A stretch of DNA of 64,000 nt from an uncultured Collinsella sp. GTDB lineage: Bacteria; Actinomycetota; Coriobacteriia; Coriobacteriales; Coriobacteriaceae. Location of the stretch: contig UQIL01000006.1 in assembly GCA_900541025.1 (NCBI GenBank), forward strand, positions 33,454-97,453, written 5' to 3'. A program made the translations under genes and the position numbers. Shown here piece after piece: positions 1 to 8,975 of the stretch. Every line of letters begins with the position of its first letter. Position 1 is the stretch's first letter. The notes under the pieces are model-generated. The model searched no databases and had not been told where the DNA came from. It saw only the letters and a list, made by a program, of their open reading frames with translations.

Positions 1-65
1 CCGTGTAGGGCGCGGTCGATGCGGGCCTGGAGGACGGTGCCGGCGGTTTGGGGATGGGTGTTCAT
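1..65 (-). CDS. N-terminus of an unidentified gene running off the left edge
   Basis: A minus-strand reading frame opens with ATG at 65 and stays open to the window edge (21 codons, starting MNTHPQTAGTVLQARIDRAL). A weak GGAAA sits about 5 bases upstream of the ATG on that strand. Too little protein is visible to name a family. The alternative is that this is chance open frame, but the position opposite a promoter-like repeat block (82-147) favours a real start. Confidence 0.35.
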   Translation of the reverse strand, partial: MNTHPQTAGTVLQARIDRALH

Positions 66-81
66 GGCGTTTCCAATCTGT

Positions 82-147
82 GATGTGCTTGCTTGCGAGT
101 GATGTGCTGGGTGTCGTTGGTGATGTGCTTGCGGTTCTTGATGTGCT
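82..147. repeat. Four spaced GATGTGCT direct repeats (possible operator array)
   Basis: GATGTGCT occurs at 82-89, 101-108, 122-129 and 140-147, with 18 to 21 bases from copy to copy (about two helical turns). The block lies just upstream of the minus-strand start at 65. Regular spacing at helical multiples suggests a cooperative DNA-binding protein, but this is inference. The rest of 148-480 holds no feature I can support. Confidence 0.4.
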
Positions 148-491
148 GGATTGGGTGCTATGGGGCCAATATGCTCGAAGGACGTTTGCCGGGTGATGGG
201 CGTGCTCCGTGCTTAGACGGAACAGCTGACGTCAACGAGCGCCTTGGGCGGTCTTGCTCCGCTATTTAGTTGTCGATAAAAGATGCTTGGTGTTCATATG
301 CCGATCTTCCTTCTCTTACATGCTGAAAACTGAAACTGAATATGCTCGACCAAATGGTGACCAACGTTGCGGTCATCTTCAACTTAATCAGGCTCCAGCG
401 ATTTGGCAAGTATCTTTTTCAAAAATGTTCTTCGGGGGATGCTCGGCTCGGATATGATGGTGCGCGGCAAACTCAATGCAGGGAGGCATAT

Positions 492-1334
492 ATGGCAATC
501 AAAGCCATCGCAATGGATATCGATGGTACGCTCACCAACGACCAGAAGGTGATTAGCCCGCGCACGCGCGAGAAACTGCTCGCGGCACAGGAGTCGGGCA
601 TCAAGCTCATCTTGGCTTCGGGCCGTCCTGCATGGGGCCTTCATGCCCTGGCGCAGGAGCTCGACCTTCAGAATCACGATGGCCTGCTCGTGGCCTTTAA
701 CGGCGCGCACGTTGTCGATGCCCAGACCGACGAGGTGCTGTTTGACCAGGCTATGCCGGTTGACGAGCTGCACCGCCTGCTCGACCACCTGCGCAACTTT
801 GACGTGATCCCCATGATCTCGCTCGGTCGCGACCTGCATGTCGTGGACTCGTATCGCTGCATGATCACGTTGCCGGACGGTTCGCAGAAGAACATCGTCA
901 AGTACGAGCGCGATGCGTGCGATCTTAAGATTCGCGAGGTCGAGAGCCTTCATGAGGTCGCGGATACTTACCCCGTAGACAAGCTGCTTACCGCGGGCGA
1001 TCCGGCCTATCTGCAGGCACATCACGAGGAGATGTACGCGCCCTTTACCGAGACGCTTTCGGGCATGTTCACGGCAGATTGGTACTTTGAGTTTACGGCG
1101 CCTGGTATCGATAAGGCACGTGCGCTTCAGGGCGCTCTGCCCAAGCTTGGCATCGATGCCAGCGAGGTCGTTTCGTTTGGCGACGGCCAGAATGACAAGT
1201 CCATGATCGAGTGGGCGGGTACGGGCGTTGCCATGGGTAACGCCGTCGATGAGGTCAAGGCCGTGGCCCAGATGGTGACCGCAAATAACAACGAAGACGG
1301 CATCGCGGTGGCACTCGACAAGCTGCTGGGTTAG
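492..1334 (+). CDS. Cof-type HAD-IIB family hydrolase
   Basis: A 280-residue cytoplasmic phosphatase of the Cof/HAD-IIB class, which usually hydrolyses sugar phosphates or similar small phosphometabolites. Motif I is MDIDGT with Asp9 (nucleophile) and Asp11 (acid/base); motif IV is GDGQND near residues 230-235; the intervening 100-residue cap matches the family. The frame is open further upstream to 342, but the ATG at 492 has GGGAGG at 481-486 and starts right at the HAD core, so I use it. A second HAD gene follows after 63 bases. The exact substrate cannot be read from the sequence. Confidence 0.88.
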   Translation: MAIKAIAMDIDGTLTNDQKVISPRTREKLLAAQESGIKLILASGRPAWGLHALAQELDLQNHDGLLVAFNGAHVVDAQTDEVLFDQAMPVDELHRLLDHLRNFDVIPMISLGRDLHVVDSYRCMITLPDGSQKNIVKYERDACDLKIREVESLHEVADTYPVDKLLTAGDPAYLQAHHEEMYAPFTETLSGMFTADWYFEFTAPGIDKARALQGALPKLGIDASEVVSFGDGQNDKSMIEWAGTGVAMGNAVDEVKAVAQMVTANNNEDGIAVALDKLLG

Positions 1335-1397
1335 AATCGCCGATAGTGCATGGTTCGGGCGTCCGCTTGCGGGCGCCTTTTTGTTAGGGAGGGTGCC

Positions 1398-2057
1398 GTG
1401 TCCGCATTTCCGTTCGACGCCGTTATCTTTGACATGGACGGCGTCATCGTCGATACCGAGTATTACTACCTGGGGGAGACCGCTGCGTTTGCCAAAGAGC
1501 TTGGGCTGAGCCTGACCCAAGAGGAGTTGAACGGGCAGGTTGGCACCTCGCATCAGTTCTTTTTGCATATGCTGGTCGATTGGTTTGAGCGCGCCGGAAA
1601 GGGGCACTTTACCGGCGAGGAGGCATTGGCCCGCTGGGATGAGTGGGCACATAAACGACCGCGCGATTATCAGACCCTGATCAATCCGGGCGCCGTGGAG
1701 ACGATTCGCGAGCTCCCGCGCCGCGGCGTTCGCGTGGCGCTGGCCAGCTCGTCTCCCATGGACAGCATCGAGGAAGTGCTCGATGCGTGCGGTCTGTCGG
1801 ATGCCTTTGAGTACGTGGTGAGCGGCGAGCAGTTTAAGGAGAGCAAGCCCGAGCCCGATATTTACCTGCATGCGCTGGATCTGCTGGGGTTGCCCGCGGA
1901 CCGTTGCTGCTGCGTCGAGGACTCTGTCCCTGGCATTACGGCAGGTAAGCGAGCGGGTCTGACGGTGATTGCCAAACGCGAGGAGCGCTTCGGCTTTAGC
2001 CAGGATGCCGCTGACAAGATCATCGACCAGCTGCCGGAGCTGCTGGAGCTTGCGTAG
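1398..2057 (+). CDS. HAD-IA family hydrolase, beta-phosphoglucomutase-like
   Basis: A 219-residue HAD subfamily IA protein. Motif I is FDMDGV (Asp12 and Asp14), the helical cap covers about residues 20-90, motif II is ASSSPM, the conserved Lys lies in KESKPEPDIY and motif IV is CVEDS. This pattern fits beta-phosphoglucomutase and related sugar phosphatases. The start is taken as GTG 1398 because AGGGAGGG lies 5-12 bases before it; an upstream ATG at 1350 would add residues outside the fold. It may be co-transcribed with the preceding HAD gene and lies just before the GntR regulator, though a role in the following operon is unproven. Confidence 0.85.
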   Translation: MSAFPFDAVIFDMDGVIVDTEYYYLGETAAFAKELGLSLTQEELNGQVGTSHQFFLHMLVDWFERAGKGHFTGEEALARWDEWAHKRPRDYQTLINPGAVETIRELPRRGVRVALASSSPMDSIEEVLDACGLSDAFEYVVSGEQFKESKPEPDIYLHALDLLGLPADRCCCVEDSVPGITAGKRAGLTVIAKREERFGFSQDAADKIIDQLPELLELA

Positions 2058-2115
2058 GACTGGCGATGCGTAATCCGCACCGATTATTGATTCCATATTT
2101 GCCAGGGGAGGGCAA

Positions 2116-2859
2116 ATGCCATCGACTGAAGGGTTGACCGACGGAAAAGCGGCAATCCCGCTATATCAACAGGTTATCGATATCATCAAAAATGACATCA
2201 ATTCTGGTACCTATAAGGCGGGCGCTCGGATACCGAATGAATTCGAATTGGCCGAAAGCTACAAAGTTGGTCGCGTTACCGTTCGGCGGGCCATTGAGGA
2301 GCTCGTGCAGCAGGGCTACCTAACCAAGCAGCAGGGGAGGGGCACGTTTGTAAACGCCCCCAAGCTCAAGCGTAAAATCCGCCAGAAGGACGACGTTCAG
2401 AGTTTTTCGGACGCCTGCCGCGTCAACGAGATGGAGCCCGGGGCGCGTATTGTCTCAAGAAAAGTGTTGCCGGCCGATGCTACCGAAGCGCAGTTTTTTG
2501 GCGTTCCCGCTGGGTCGGAGCTGATCTGCATCGAACGCGTGCGCACCGCCGATGGCATCCCCGTGATGCTCGAGAACAACACGTACGTTTATGAAGACAA
2601 CGCCTTTTTGGCGAAGGCGGACCTTACCGATCAATCAATTTTCGAGGTCGTGCGCGAACAGACGGGTCGCGGGCCTGCTCGCACCGAGCCGTGCACGCTT
2701 GAGATCGCGTGTGCGTCACCCGAAGTCGCCCGGCTGCTGTCCGTTCCCACGGGAGAGCCTCTGTTTTATATGGAGGCATATTTCTATGACGAGCAGCAGC
2801 GGCCGTTTATCATCGGCCGACAGCGGATTGTAGGATCGCGCTACGTTTTTGATATTTAG
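2116..2859 (+). CDS. GntR/HutC-family transcriptional regulator with UTRA domain (FrlR-like)
   Basis: A 247-residue repressor. Residues about 15-80 form a GntR winged helix (PLYQQVIDIIKNDI, VGRVTVRRAIEELVQQGYL, GRGTFV) and residues about 100-245 a UTRA ligand-binding domain, which in this family senses sugar phosphates and similar effectors. GGGGAGGG precedes the ATG by 5 bases. It has its own terminator (2875-2911) and faces the catabolic operon that starts at 3080 in the same direction. E. coli frlR occupies an equivalent place beside the frl genes. I infer that it controls that operon through the palindromes at 2927-2940 and 3005-3020. Confidence 0.9.
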   Translation: MPSTEGLTDGKAAIPLYQQVIDIIKNDINSGTYKAGARIPNEFELAESYKVGRVTVRRAIEELVQQGYLTKQQGRGTFVNAPKLKRKIRQKDDVQSFSDACRVNEMEPGARIVSRKVLPADATEAQFFGVPAGSELICIERVRTADGIPVMLENNTYVYEDNAFLAKADLTDQSIFEVVREQTGRGPARTEPCTLEIACASPEVARLLSVPTGEPLFYMEAYFYDEQQRPFIIGRQRIVGSRYVFDI

Positions 2860-2874
2860 GACGTTGATCAAGAG

Positions 2875-2911
2875 AACGCCCGGCAGGCTAAATTGCCTGC
2901 CGGGCGTTTTT
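2875..2911 (+). terminator. Intrinsic terminator after the GntR gene
   Basis: A perfect 14-bp stem (2875-2888 with 2895-2908), six-base loop TAAATT, then a T run. It separates the regulator transcript from the operon starting at 3080. Confidence 0.9.
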
Positions 2912-2926
2912 GCCGTTCGCCGCCGT

Positions 2927-3020
2927 TGAACGACCGTTCACCCGAGTCTTCGCAACCTGTCCGAAATATCCTTGAAGTGCTAAAAACACGCTGATAATCT
3001 ATAGAACGTCATAGGACGTT
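2927..3020 (+). promoter_or_regulatory. Operon promoter region with two palindromes (candidate GntR operators)
   Basis: TGAACGACCGTTCA (2927-2940) is a 6-2-6 palindrome, and AACGTCATAGGACGTT (3005-3020) is a 6-4-6 palindrome. Between them lie TTGAAG (2972-2977) and GATAAT (2993-2998), a possible -35/-10 pair with a short 15-base spacer. The second palindrome would cover the transcription start, a normal place for a repressor. Assigning it to the regulator at 2116 is inference. Confidence 0.55.
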
Positions 3021-3079
3021 TGCATTGCGCGAACGTTAAAGCGAGACACGATAAGGTCTCGGGTTCTTTGGAGGTATCT

Positions 3080-4543
3080 ATGTCAGATACGAAGGCGAAG
3101 AAGACAAACAGACGTTTCAAATTCAAATTACCGCACGTCTATACGATCATGTTCTTGCTGATCGTGGTTTTTGCAGTTTTAACCTGGGTCGTTCCTTCTG
3201 GCCAATACCAGCGCAAGACGATCTCGACTGCGGCAGGCGAGCGTGAGGTCGCCGTTGCCGGAACCTATGAACAGGTCGACAAGAACTACACCGATTCCGA
3301 GACCGGCGAGACCACCAACTTGGGGCAGGACATCTTTGCGGTTTTGCAAGCACCCACTAAGGGCATTCAGGAGGCTGCCGATGTCGTTGCCTTTGTCTTG
3401 CTGATTGGTGGTTCGTTTGCAATCATCACGAAGACCAATGCGCTCAACGCTGGCATGAGCCGAGTAATCAAGAAGCTCAAAAACAAAGATATTCTGATTA
3501 TTCCCATCACGATGACGCTGTTGTCCATTTGCGGCACCACGTTTGGCATGTCTGAGGAAGCCCTGCCGTTCTATGCCATCTTCATCCCCATCATGATGGG
3601 CATCGGATATGACTCCATGACGGCATTCATCATCTGCTTCCTCGGTCCCAACTTGGGCTACTGCGCCTCGACGATTGACCCGTTCAACGTTTTGATCGCG
3701 CAGGGCATCATTGGCATCGAGGGCAACCCGCAGCTGTGGTTGCGTGCCGTTGCATGGGTTTTTTTCACCGCCGCCGGCATCGCATGGGCCATGCGCTATG
3801 CCATGCGCGTCAAGAAGAACCCCAAGTCGTCCGTTACGTTCGAGGACGACAAACTCAAGCGCATTGAGTTCTCCGTGACCGATGCTTCCATCGAGGAAGA
3901 GTTCACCACTCGCCAGAAGCTCGTGCTGATTGATTTTGCCGGTGGTATGGCGCTTATCGTGTGGGGTCTTGTTACGCAGGGCTGGTATATGAACGAGATC
4001 TCTGCCGTGTTCCTTGGCATGGGGCTGCTCGCCGGTATCCTGGGCGGTCTTGACCAGCAGACCATCGCCGATGAGTTCGTTAAGGGTCTTGCCGACTTTG
4101 CCTACGCAGCCGTCGTTATCGGTATTGCTCGCGGCATTCTGGTCATCGCCGAGGGCGGCATGATTATCGACACCATCCTTCAGGCACTTGCCACTCTGCT
4201 TGCTGGAGCCCCTGCCGCCGTGTACACCACGTTCATGTACGTTGTCCTTGGCCTCCTGTCCTTCCTGGTTCCTTCGAGCTCCGGCCTGGCCGCGCTTACC
4301 ATGCCTGTCATGGGTCCTTTGACCGAGCTTATGGGCCTCAACCCCGAAGCCGCCGTAACGGCGCTGCAGTTTGCCAACCAGACCATTAACACCATTAGCC
4401 CCGTGGCAGGTATGACGGTGGCGGGCCTTGCCGTGGCAAAGATCTCGTTTGGCCAATGGTGGAAGACCATCTGGAAGTTCTTCATCTTTATGGTCGTGTT
4501 TGGCTTGGTCATTACCGCCATCTCCGGCATGCTTCCGGCGTAA
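3080..4543 (+). CDS. YfcC-family membrane transporter
   Basis: A 487-residue integral membrane protein with a short basic N-terminus and a first membrane segment at about residues 20-40 (IMFLLIVVFAVLTWVVPSG). A soluble loop follows and then about ten further hydrophobic segments. The PSGQYQR region and the SSSGLAALTMPVMGPL and NQTINTISPVAGMTVAGLAVAKI stretches are typical of the YfcC/DcuC-like ion transporter family, usually thought to import amino acids, peptides or dicarboxylates. ATG 3080 has GGAGG 5 bases upstream. Being first in an frl-like operon, it probably imports the glycated amino acid or related substrate, in place of the FrlA permease of E. coli. Substrate is inferred from context only. 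Confidence 0.85.
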   Translation: MSDTKAKKTNRRFKFKLPHVYTIMFLLIVVFAVLTWVVPSGQYQRKTISTAAGEREVAVAGTYEQVDKNYTDSETGETTNLGQDIFAVLQAPTKGIQEAADVVAFVLLIGGSFAIITKTNALNAGMSRVIKKLKNKDILIIPITMTLLSICGTTFGMSEEALPFYAIFIPIMMGIGYDSMTAFIICFLGPNLGYCASTIDPFNVLIAQGIIGIEGNPQLWLRAVAWVFFTAAGIAWAMRYAMRVKKNPKSSVTFEDDKLKRIEFSVTDASIEEEFTTRQKLVLIDFAGGMALIVWGLVTQGWYMNEISAVFLGMGLLAGILGGLDQQTIADEFVKGLADFAYAAVVIGIARGILVIAEGGMIIDTILQALATLLAGAPAAVYTTFMYVVLGLLSFLVPSSSGLAALTMPVMGPLTELMGLNPEAAVTALQFANQTINTISPVAGMTVAGLAVAKISFGQWWKTIWKFFIFMVVFGLVITAISGMLPA

Positions 4544-4553
4544 GGAGGTCGCG

Positions 4554-6137
4554 ATGTCCGATCGTTTGACGGTGCTGACGTCCAAGAGCGTCTTCACCGG
4601 TACGGAAGACCAGCCGTTTGAAGGTTTTGTCGCGGTACGCGGCAATCGGATTGAAGCCGTCGGTAGCGCTGGCGAGGCAGACTCGTTTCTCGCCCAGGCA
4701 GATGAGGTGATCGATTGTGGCGACAGAACGGTCATGCCTGGCTTGGTCGATGTGCATACGTTCTATACGGGCTGGGCGTTGCGGAGCTTGGGAGCCGACT
4801 TATCCGAAGCCTCTGACGTCGACGAAGTGGTAGCGCTTCTGCGTTTGTGGAAGGATGCCCATCTCGATTGTGCCGCCGCCTTTGGGCACGACCTTCCCGC
4901 ATCGCTCGCCGAAGGCGCCGAGAATGAAAAAACGGCGGCAGCGCTCGACGACGCCTTCGGAGACGTTCCTGTTGTTTGCTTTACTCCGGGTGCCGAGACG
5001 TGCGTTCTCAACGCCGCCGCCAGCGAGCGCTATGGTTTTACGCCCGAGGCCTGCTACGCCGAGAAGACCTGGCGTATGATGCGGGACTTCCTGGCGCTTC
5101 CCGAGGTACGCGCCGGGTATTCTGATTACATGGCGATGCTGAACGCTCGCGGTGTCACGGCTATCAAAGAGATGGCCTTCGACGACTATTACGGATTTGC
5201 CGACGAGATGGCGCGTCGTGAGGAATCTGGCGAGCTGACGGTTCGCGTCTCCATGATGTCGCAGCCGGTGGGCGCCGGGGCGAATCTGTCCTATGCTCGT
5301 GCGGCGCGCGATCGCTTCCAGGGACCGTTTGTTCGTTTCTCGGGCTTCAACCGTATGACCGATCGTGGCGTGTGGGCAGGACTTGCCGAGATGATCGATC
5401 CTTATGAGGAGACGGCCGATGCAGGGGCTGCCGGCAAGACGGTTGTCGAGGAGCCCGAGTGGGGTTTGATTGAGGACGAGCTGCGCGCGATTGATGCCGA
5501 GGGCTTCCGTTACTCGCTTCATTGTCAGGGTGACGGCGCCGTTCGCCACACCGTTGCGCTGTATGCTTCGCTGCCGCGAGATGAACACGGAGTCATGCTT
5601 CGACGCCATGCGATTACCGACCTCGAGAACTCTGATCCGGAAGACCTTGCCCTGTTTGGCAAGCTGGGCGGAATCTGCGAGGTCTACCCCCAGATCCTCA
5701 CGCTCGATAAACGCGAGGACTGCCTGTCGATGATGCGTCGGCAGATCGGCGAGGTCCGACTGCTGCACAGCTGGAACCGTCGCGGTATGGAAGACGCGGG
5801 GTGCACGGTGTGCTGTGGCACCGACCTCCCGCTCTTGATTCCGAGCTTGGGCGAATCAGTATTTAGCGCATGCGGCGGTTTCTTTGCCGACGGTTTGTCC
5901 GTGAATGAGGGCAATACGCTGACGATTGCCGAGCTCCTTCGTGCGTGGACGGCAGGGGGCGCATATGACCTCATGCGCGAGGATGAGCTGGGGACGCTCG
6001 AGGCCGGTAAGCTTGCCGACATCTGTGTGTTCGATCGCGATGTGTTTGGCCTTGACTACCATGATGCTTGTGACCTTGCTGTTGATATGACCATGTCGGA
6101 CGGACGTATCGTGTTCGACCGAAATAAGGAGGTTTAG
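4554..6137 (+). CDS. YtcJ-like amidohydrolase-superfamily protein with altered HxH motif
   Basis: A 527-residue protein of the amidohydrolase 3 (YtcJ-like) group: N-terminal beta-sandwich portion, TIM barrel, and C-terminal LEAGKLADICVFDRD return to the sandwich. Expected metal-site motifs appear as LHCQGDGA, RHAI and CGTDLPL. However, the first ligand pair after PGLVD is H-T-F, not H-x-H, so one metal-binding His is lost. TAAGGAGGTCGCGATG couples it to the transporter stop codon. In the operon it may remove an acyl or amide group before the deglycase steps, or may not be a classical binuclear hydrolase. Function is uncertain. Confidence 0.8.
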   Translation: MSDRLTVLTSKSVFTGTEDQPFEGFVAVRGNRIEAVGSAGEADSFLAQADEVIDCGDRTVMPGLVDVHTFYTGWALRSLGADLSEASDVDEVVALLRLWKDAHLDCAAAFGHDLPASLAEGAENEKTAAALDDAFGDVPVVCFTPGAETCVLNAAASERYGFTPEACYAEKTWRMMRDFLALPEVRAGYSDYMAMLNARGVTAIKEMAFDDYYGFADEMARREESGELTVRVSMMSQPVGAGANLSYARAARDRFQGPFVRFSGFNRMTDRGVWAGLAEMIDPYEETADAGAAGKTVVEEPEWGLIEDELRAIDAEGFRYSLHCQGDGAVRHTVALYASLPRDEHGVMLRRHAITDLENSDPEDLALFGKLGGICEVYPQILTLDKREDCLSMMRRQIGEVRLLHSWNRRGMEDAGCTVCCGTDLPLLIPSLGESVFSACGGFFADGLSVNEGNTLTIAELLRAWTAGGAYDLMREDELGTLEAGKLADICVFDRDVFGLDYHDACDLAVDMTMSDGRIVFDRNKEV

Positions 6138-6138
6138 C

Positions 6139-6990
6139 ATGCCTGAAACCAAACCGACGCTGCGTCGCGAGCAGATCGCGGGCATGAACATCCACTACAT
6201 CATGTGGTCGCTCGACTTTTTTTTGGATACGCAACAGCGCCTGGGCTTTGAGTCCATCGAGCTGTGGTGCGCCGAGCCCCATGTGACGCTCGATCACACT
6301 GGGTATTTTGATGCCGAGGTTCTGGCGAAAAAGGCCGCCGACCGTGGTCTGCGCTATCGGACGCTCTGTCCCGAGAACGTGGTCTACCCATGGCAGTATT
6401 GCGCTCGTAAGCCGCTCCATGAGCAGCGGAGCCTGGCGTACTTCAAGCATGGCATCGAGCTTGCCGAGGTGCTGGGATGCGACCGCATGTCCGTAAACTC
6501 GGGTTGGGGTGACTGGGACGAGGATCGCGAAGAGGCGTGGAAGCGCAGTCGCGAGCACCTATCCATCTTGGCGGAGTATGCCGGCGAGCACGGTCTGGTG
6601 CTAACGATGGAGAGCCTGCGTCCCGAGGAGAGCAACCTTGTGACGACCGTCGCCGATGCTAAGCGCATGATTGATGAGGTCGCGAGTCCGTACCTGCAGC
6701 CTATGGTCGATACGACCGCAATGGGCGTTGCGGGTGAGTCGCTCGAGGACTGGTTTGCCGCATTTGGCGACGGTGCGATCCACGAGATGCACTTTATCGA
6801 CGGCGATCCCTATGGCCATCTGGTCTGGGGTGACGGCAAGCACGATATGGATGCCTTCGTCGCCACGCTCAACGCCCATGGTTTCGATGGCATGTTGGGC
6901 CAGGAAATCACGGACGGTCGCTACTTCGATGATCCGGCGGCGGCAGATGCCAAGAACATGGCCGCCTTCGAGAAGTATTTGATTGACTAG
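6139..6990 (+). CDS. FrlC-like sugar phosphate isomerase/epimerase
   Basis: A 283-residue TIM-barrel protein of the AP-endonuclease-2/xylose isomerase-like family. Recognisable features are GFESIELWCAEPH near the N-terminus, the metal-ligand Glu in LTMESLRPEESN, PMVDTTAMG, the IHEMHFIDGD strand and the LGQEIT Glu. Length and motif order match E. coli FrlC (276 residues), which interconverts psicoselysine and fructoselysine. The start codon follows the previous stop by one base, with AAGGAGG inside the upstream gene, so the two are translationally coupled. Beside an FrlB-like deglycase, an epimerase role on an Amadori-type sugar is likely. Confidence 0.82.
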   Translation: MPETKPTLRREQIAGMNIHYIMWSLDFFLDTQQRLGFESIELWCAEPHVTLDHTGYFDAEVLAKKAADRGLRYRTLCPENVVYPWQYCARKPLHEQRSLAYFKHGIELAEVLGCDRMSVNSGWGDWDEDREEAWKRSREHLSILAEYAGEHGLVLTMESLRPEESNLVTTVADAKRMIDEVASPYLQPMVDTTAMGVAGESLEDWFAAFGDGAIHEMHFIDGDPYGHLVWGDGKHDMDAFVATLNAHGFDGMLGQEITDGRYFDDPAAADAKNMAAFEKYLID

Positions 6991-7056
6991 ATAAGATTTT
7001 GCTCGGCCATGCAAGACACGTCCTGCATGGCCGGCCAAGCTGGAAAGGAACTAAAC

Positions 7057-8025
7057 ATGAACGCACATGATCTGATTAAGGAAGCAATTGCCGAGAAGGG
7101 CAAGTTCGACAGCGTCTACTGGATTGCTTGCGGTGGCTCCATGATCGATTTGATCCCGGCTCATGAGCTTCTGCAGCGCGAGGCAACCACCTTCACTTCG
7201 TATATCTATACCGCGCGTGAATTCGACATTATGCGTCCGCGTCGTCTGGGCGAGAAGTCCCTGGTCATCGCTTGTAGCCATAGTGGCAACACCCCGGAGG
7301 TCGTCGAGGGCTGCGAGATTGCCCTTGCTGCCGGCGCTACGGTGATCGCCCAGACCGACAACGCTGGATCCAAGATCGACTCCGGCAAGTGGACCACGTG
7401 GGTCTACCCATGGGGCGAGGGCGTGCCGCAGGCCGAGGTCCCCGCTGGCATTTCGCTGTCGCTTGCAGCAGAGCTGCTCGATCAGCAGGAGGGCTACGCC
7501 GATCTTGCCGATATGTATGCCGGTATTGCCGAGATGGATAAGATTCTTCCCCCGGCACGCGAGAAGGTAAATGCCGAGCTGGGCGATCGCTTTGCCAAGC
7601 TTTGCCAGGAGCACGAGTTCTTCTATATTCTGGGCAGCGGTCCCAACTTTAGCCAGACCTACGGTTTCGCTATCTGCTCTCTTATGGAGATGCAGTGGCA
7701 GCACTGCAGCTACATCCACTCTGCCGAGTACTTCCATGGCCCCTTCGAGGCTACTCAGGATGGCGTCTTCTACTTCTTGCAGATGGGCTCGAGCGAGTGC
7801 CGTCCTATGGACGAGCGCGCCCTGGCGTTCCTCGAGACCCATACCGACACGCTGATGGTGCTTGATGCCAAGGAGTACGGTATGGAGGCCGTGCCGGCGA
7901 GCGTTCGTGCCTATCTGGATCCGGTGCTGTTCTACGCTATGAACTGCGAGCTGCGTGCAGCGCGCGGCAAGGTGTTCGATCACGACCCCGACTTCCGCCG
8001 CTACATGGGCGTTGTTGAGTACTAG
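7057..8025 (+). CDS. FrlB-like SIS-domain fructoseamine-6-phosphate deglycase
   Basis: A 322-residue protein with two SIS sugar-isomerase domains. The phosphate-binding loop is CSHSGNTPEV (about residues 75-85), the catalytic region AEYFHGPFE corresponds to the family Glu/His segment, and the C-terminus DFRRYMGVVEY closely resembles the end of E. coli FrlB. FrlB splits fructoselysine-6-phosphate into glucose-6-phosphate and lysine in the cytoplasm. The ATG at 7057 has GGAAAGGA upstream; a TTG at 7009 in the same frame lacks a site. The neighbouring FrlC- and FrlD-like genes support the assignment. The amino acid attached to the sugar is unknown. Confidence 0.85.
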   Translation: MNAHDLIKEAIAEKGKFDSVYWIACGGSMIDLIPAHELLQREATTFTSYIYTAREFDIMRPRRLGEKSLVIACSHSGNTPEVVEGCEIALAAGATVIAQTDNAGSKIDSGKWTTWVYPWGEGVPQAEVPAGISLSLAAELLDQQEGYADLADMYAGIAEMDKILPPAREKVNAELGDRFAKLCQEHEFFYILGSGPNFSQTYGFAICSLMEMQWQHCSYIHSAEYFHGPFEATQDGVFYFLQMGSSECRPMDERALAFLETHTDTLMVLDAKEYGMEAVPASVRAYLDPVLFYAMNCELRAARGKVFDHDPDFRRYMGVVEY

Positions 8026-8039
8026 GAAGGATGGATACC

Positions 8040-8903
8040 ATGGCTTTTAACGTGAACGCGCTCGGGTTCGGTGACAACGTCGTCGATCGCTATGAGCATA
8101 TCCATACCATGTATCCCGGCGGCAATGCGGTGAATTTTGCCGTTTACGCCAAGAAGTGCGGCGCCGCGCGCTCCGCGTACATGGGCATCTTTGGTAACGA
8201 CGCCGCTGCCGAGCATGTGATTGCAAGTCTCGAGGATGAGGGCATCGAGCTCGCTAAGTGCGAGCAGCTTATTGGCGAGAACGGCGCGGCGCGTGTGACC
8301 GTGGTCGATGGCGACCGCGTATTCCTCGGCTCCAACGAGGGCGGCATCCGTGGCGATGCGCGCTATGTGCTCGATCGCTTCGATCTGGCATACATGAAGC
8401 AGTTCGACGTAGTCCACTCGGGCAACTACTGCTTTACCGAGCGCGAGCTCCCCAAGCTGAAGGCTGCAGGCATCACCGTATCGTTTGACTTCTCGGACGA
8501 TTCCACCGATGAATACTATGAGCAGATTGCCCCGTTTGTTGACTTCGCCTTCTTTAGCGCTGCCGATGCTGCAAGTGAGGATGAGATTCGCGAGCGCCTC
8601 GCTTGGGTTAAGAATTTGGGCCCGCGCTTTGTGTCCGCAACGGCGGGCGCCGAGGGCTGCATCGCCTATGACGGCGAGCGCTACTATCGCCAGCTGGCAA
8701 AGCCCGTAACGGACATGAAGGACACCATGGGAGCCGGTGACTCGTTCCTGACCTCATTCCTGATGTGCTATCTCGATTCCGCCAAGTGCGGCGAGGACGG
8801 ACCTGAGGCCATTGAGCGTGCGCTCGATTTTGCGGCAGGTTTTGCCTCGACCGTGTGCGGCATGGAGGGCTCTTGGGGCCACGGAGCTCCGATCACCGAG
8901 TAG
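8040..8903 (+). CDS. FrlD-like PfkB-family sugar kinase (first copy)
   Basis: A 287-residue ribokinase/PfkB-family kinase. Substrate loop PGGNAVNFAVYAKKCG (about residues 28-43) is nearly that of E. coli FrlD, and the anion hole/catalytic Asp lie in DTMGAGDSF. FrlD phosphorylates fructoselysine at C6. ATG 8040 is preferred over ATG 8031 because the AAGG site ending at 8030 is 9 bases away from 8040 and abuts 8031. It follows the deglycase by 14 bases. A terminator-like hairpin follows at 8976, and a second kinase of the same family begins at 9022. Confidence 0.87.
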   Translation: MAFNVNALGFGDNVVDRYEHIHTMYPGGNAVNFAVYAKKCGAARSAYMGIFGNDAAAEHVIASLEDEGIELAKCEQLIGENGAARVTVVDGDRVFLGSNEGGIRGDARYVLDRFDLAYMKQFDVVHSGNYCFTERELPKLKAAGITVSFDFSDDSTDEYYEQIAPFVDFAFFSAADAASEDEIRERLAWVKNLGPRFVSATAGAEGCIAYDGERYYRQLAKPVTDMKDTMGAGDSFLTSFLMCYLDSAKCGEDGPEAIERALDFAAGFASTVCGMEGSWGHGAPITE

Positions 8904-8975
8904 CCTGAGAAAGCGCTGGGAGGCTTGGGGCTGAAGCCTTGGCTGACTGACGCTAGATTACATCGGAATTCGGAT

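Noticed and set aside
384..2096. A 570-codon open frame on the minus strand opposite the two HAD genes
   Set aside because: It is the antisense shadow of high-GC codon usage. The plus-strand frames carry HAD catalytic motifs and ribosome sites, while the minus frame has none.
3179..4735. A 518-codon minus-strand open frame opposite the YfcC gene
   Set aside because: Composition is rich in His, Gly, Asp and Arg without any domain pattern, as expected from a complement of a membrane-protein gene.
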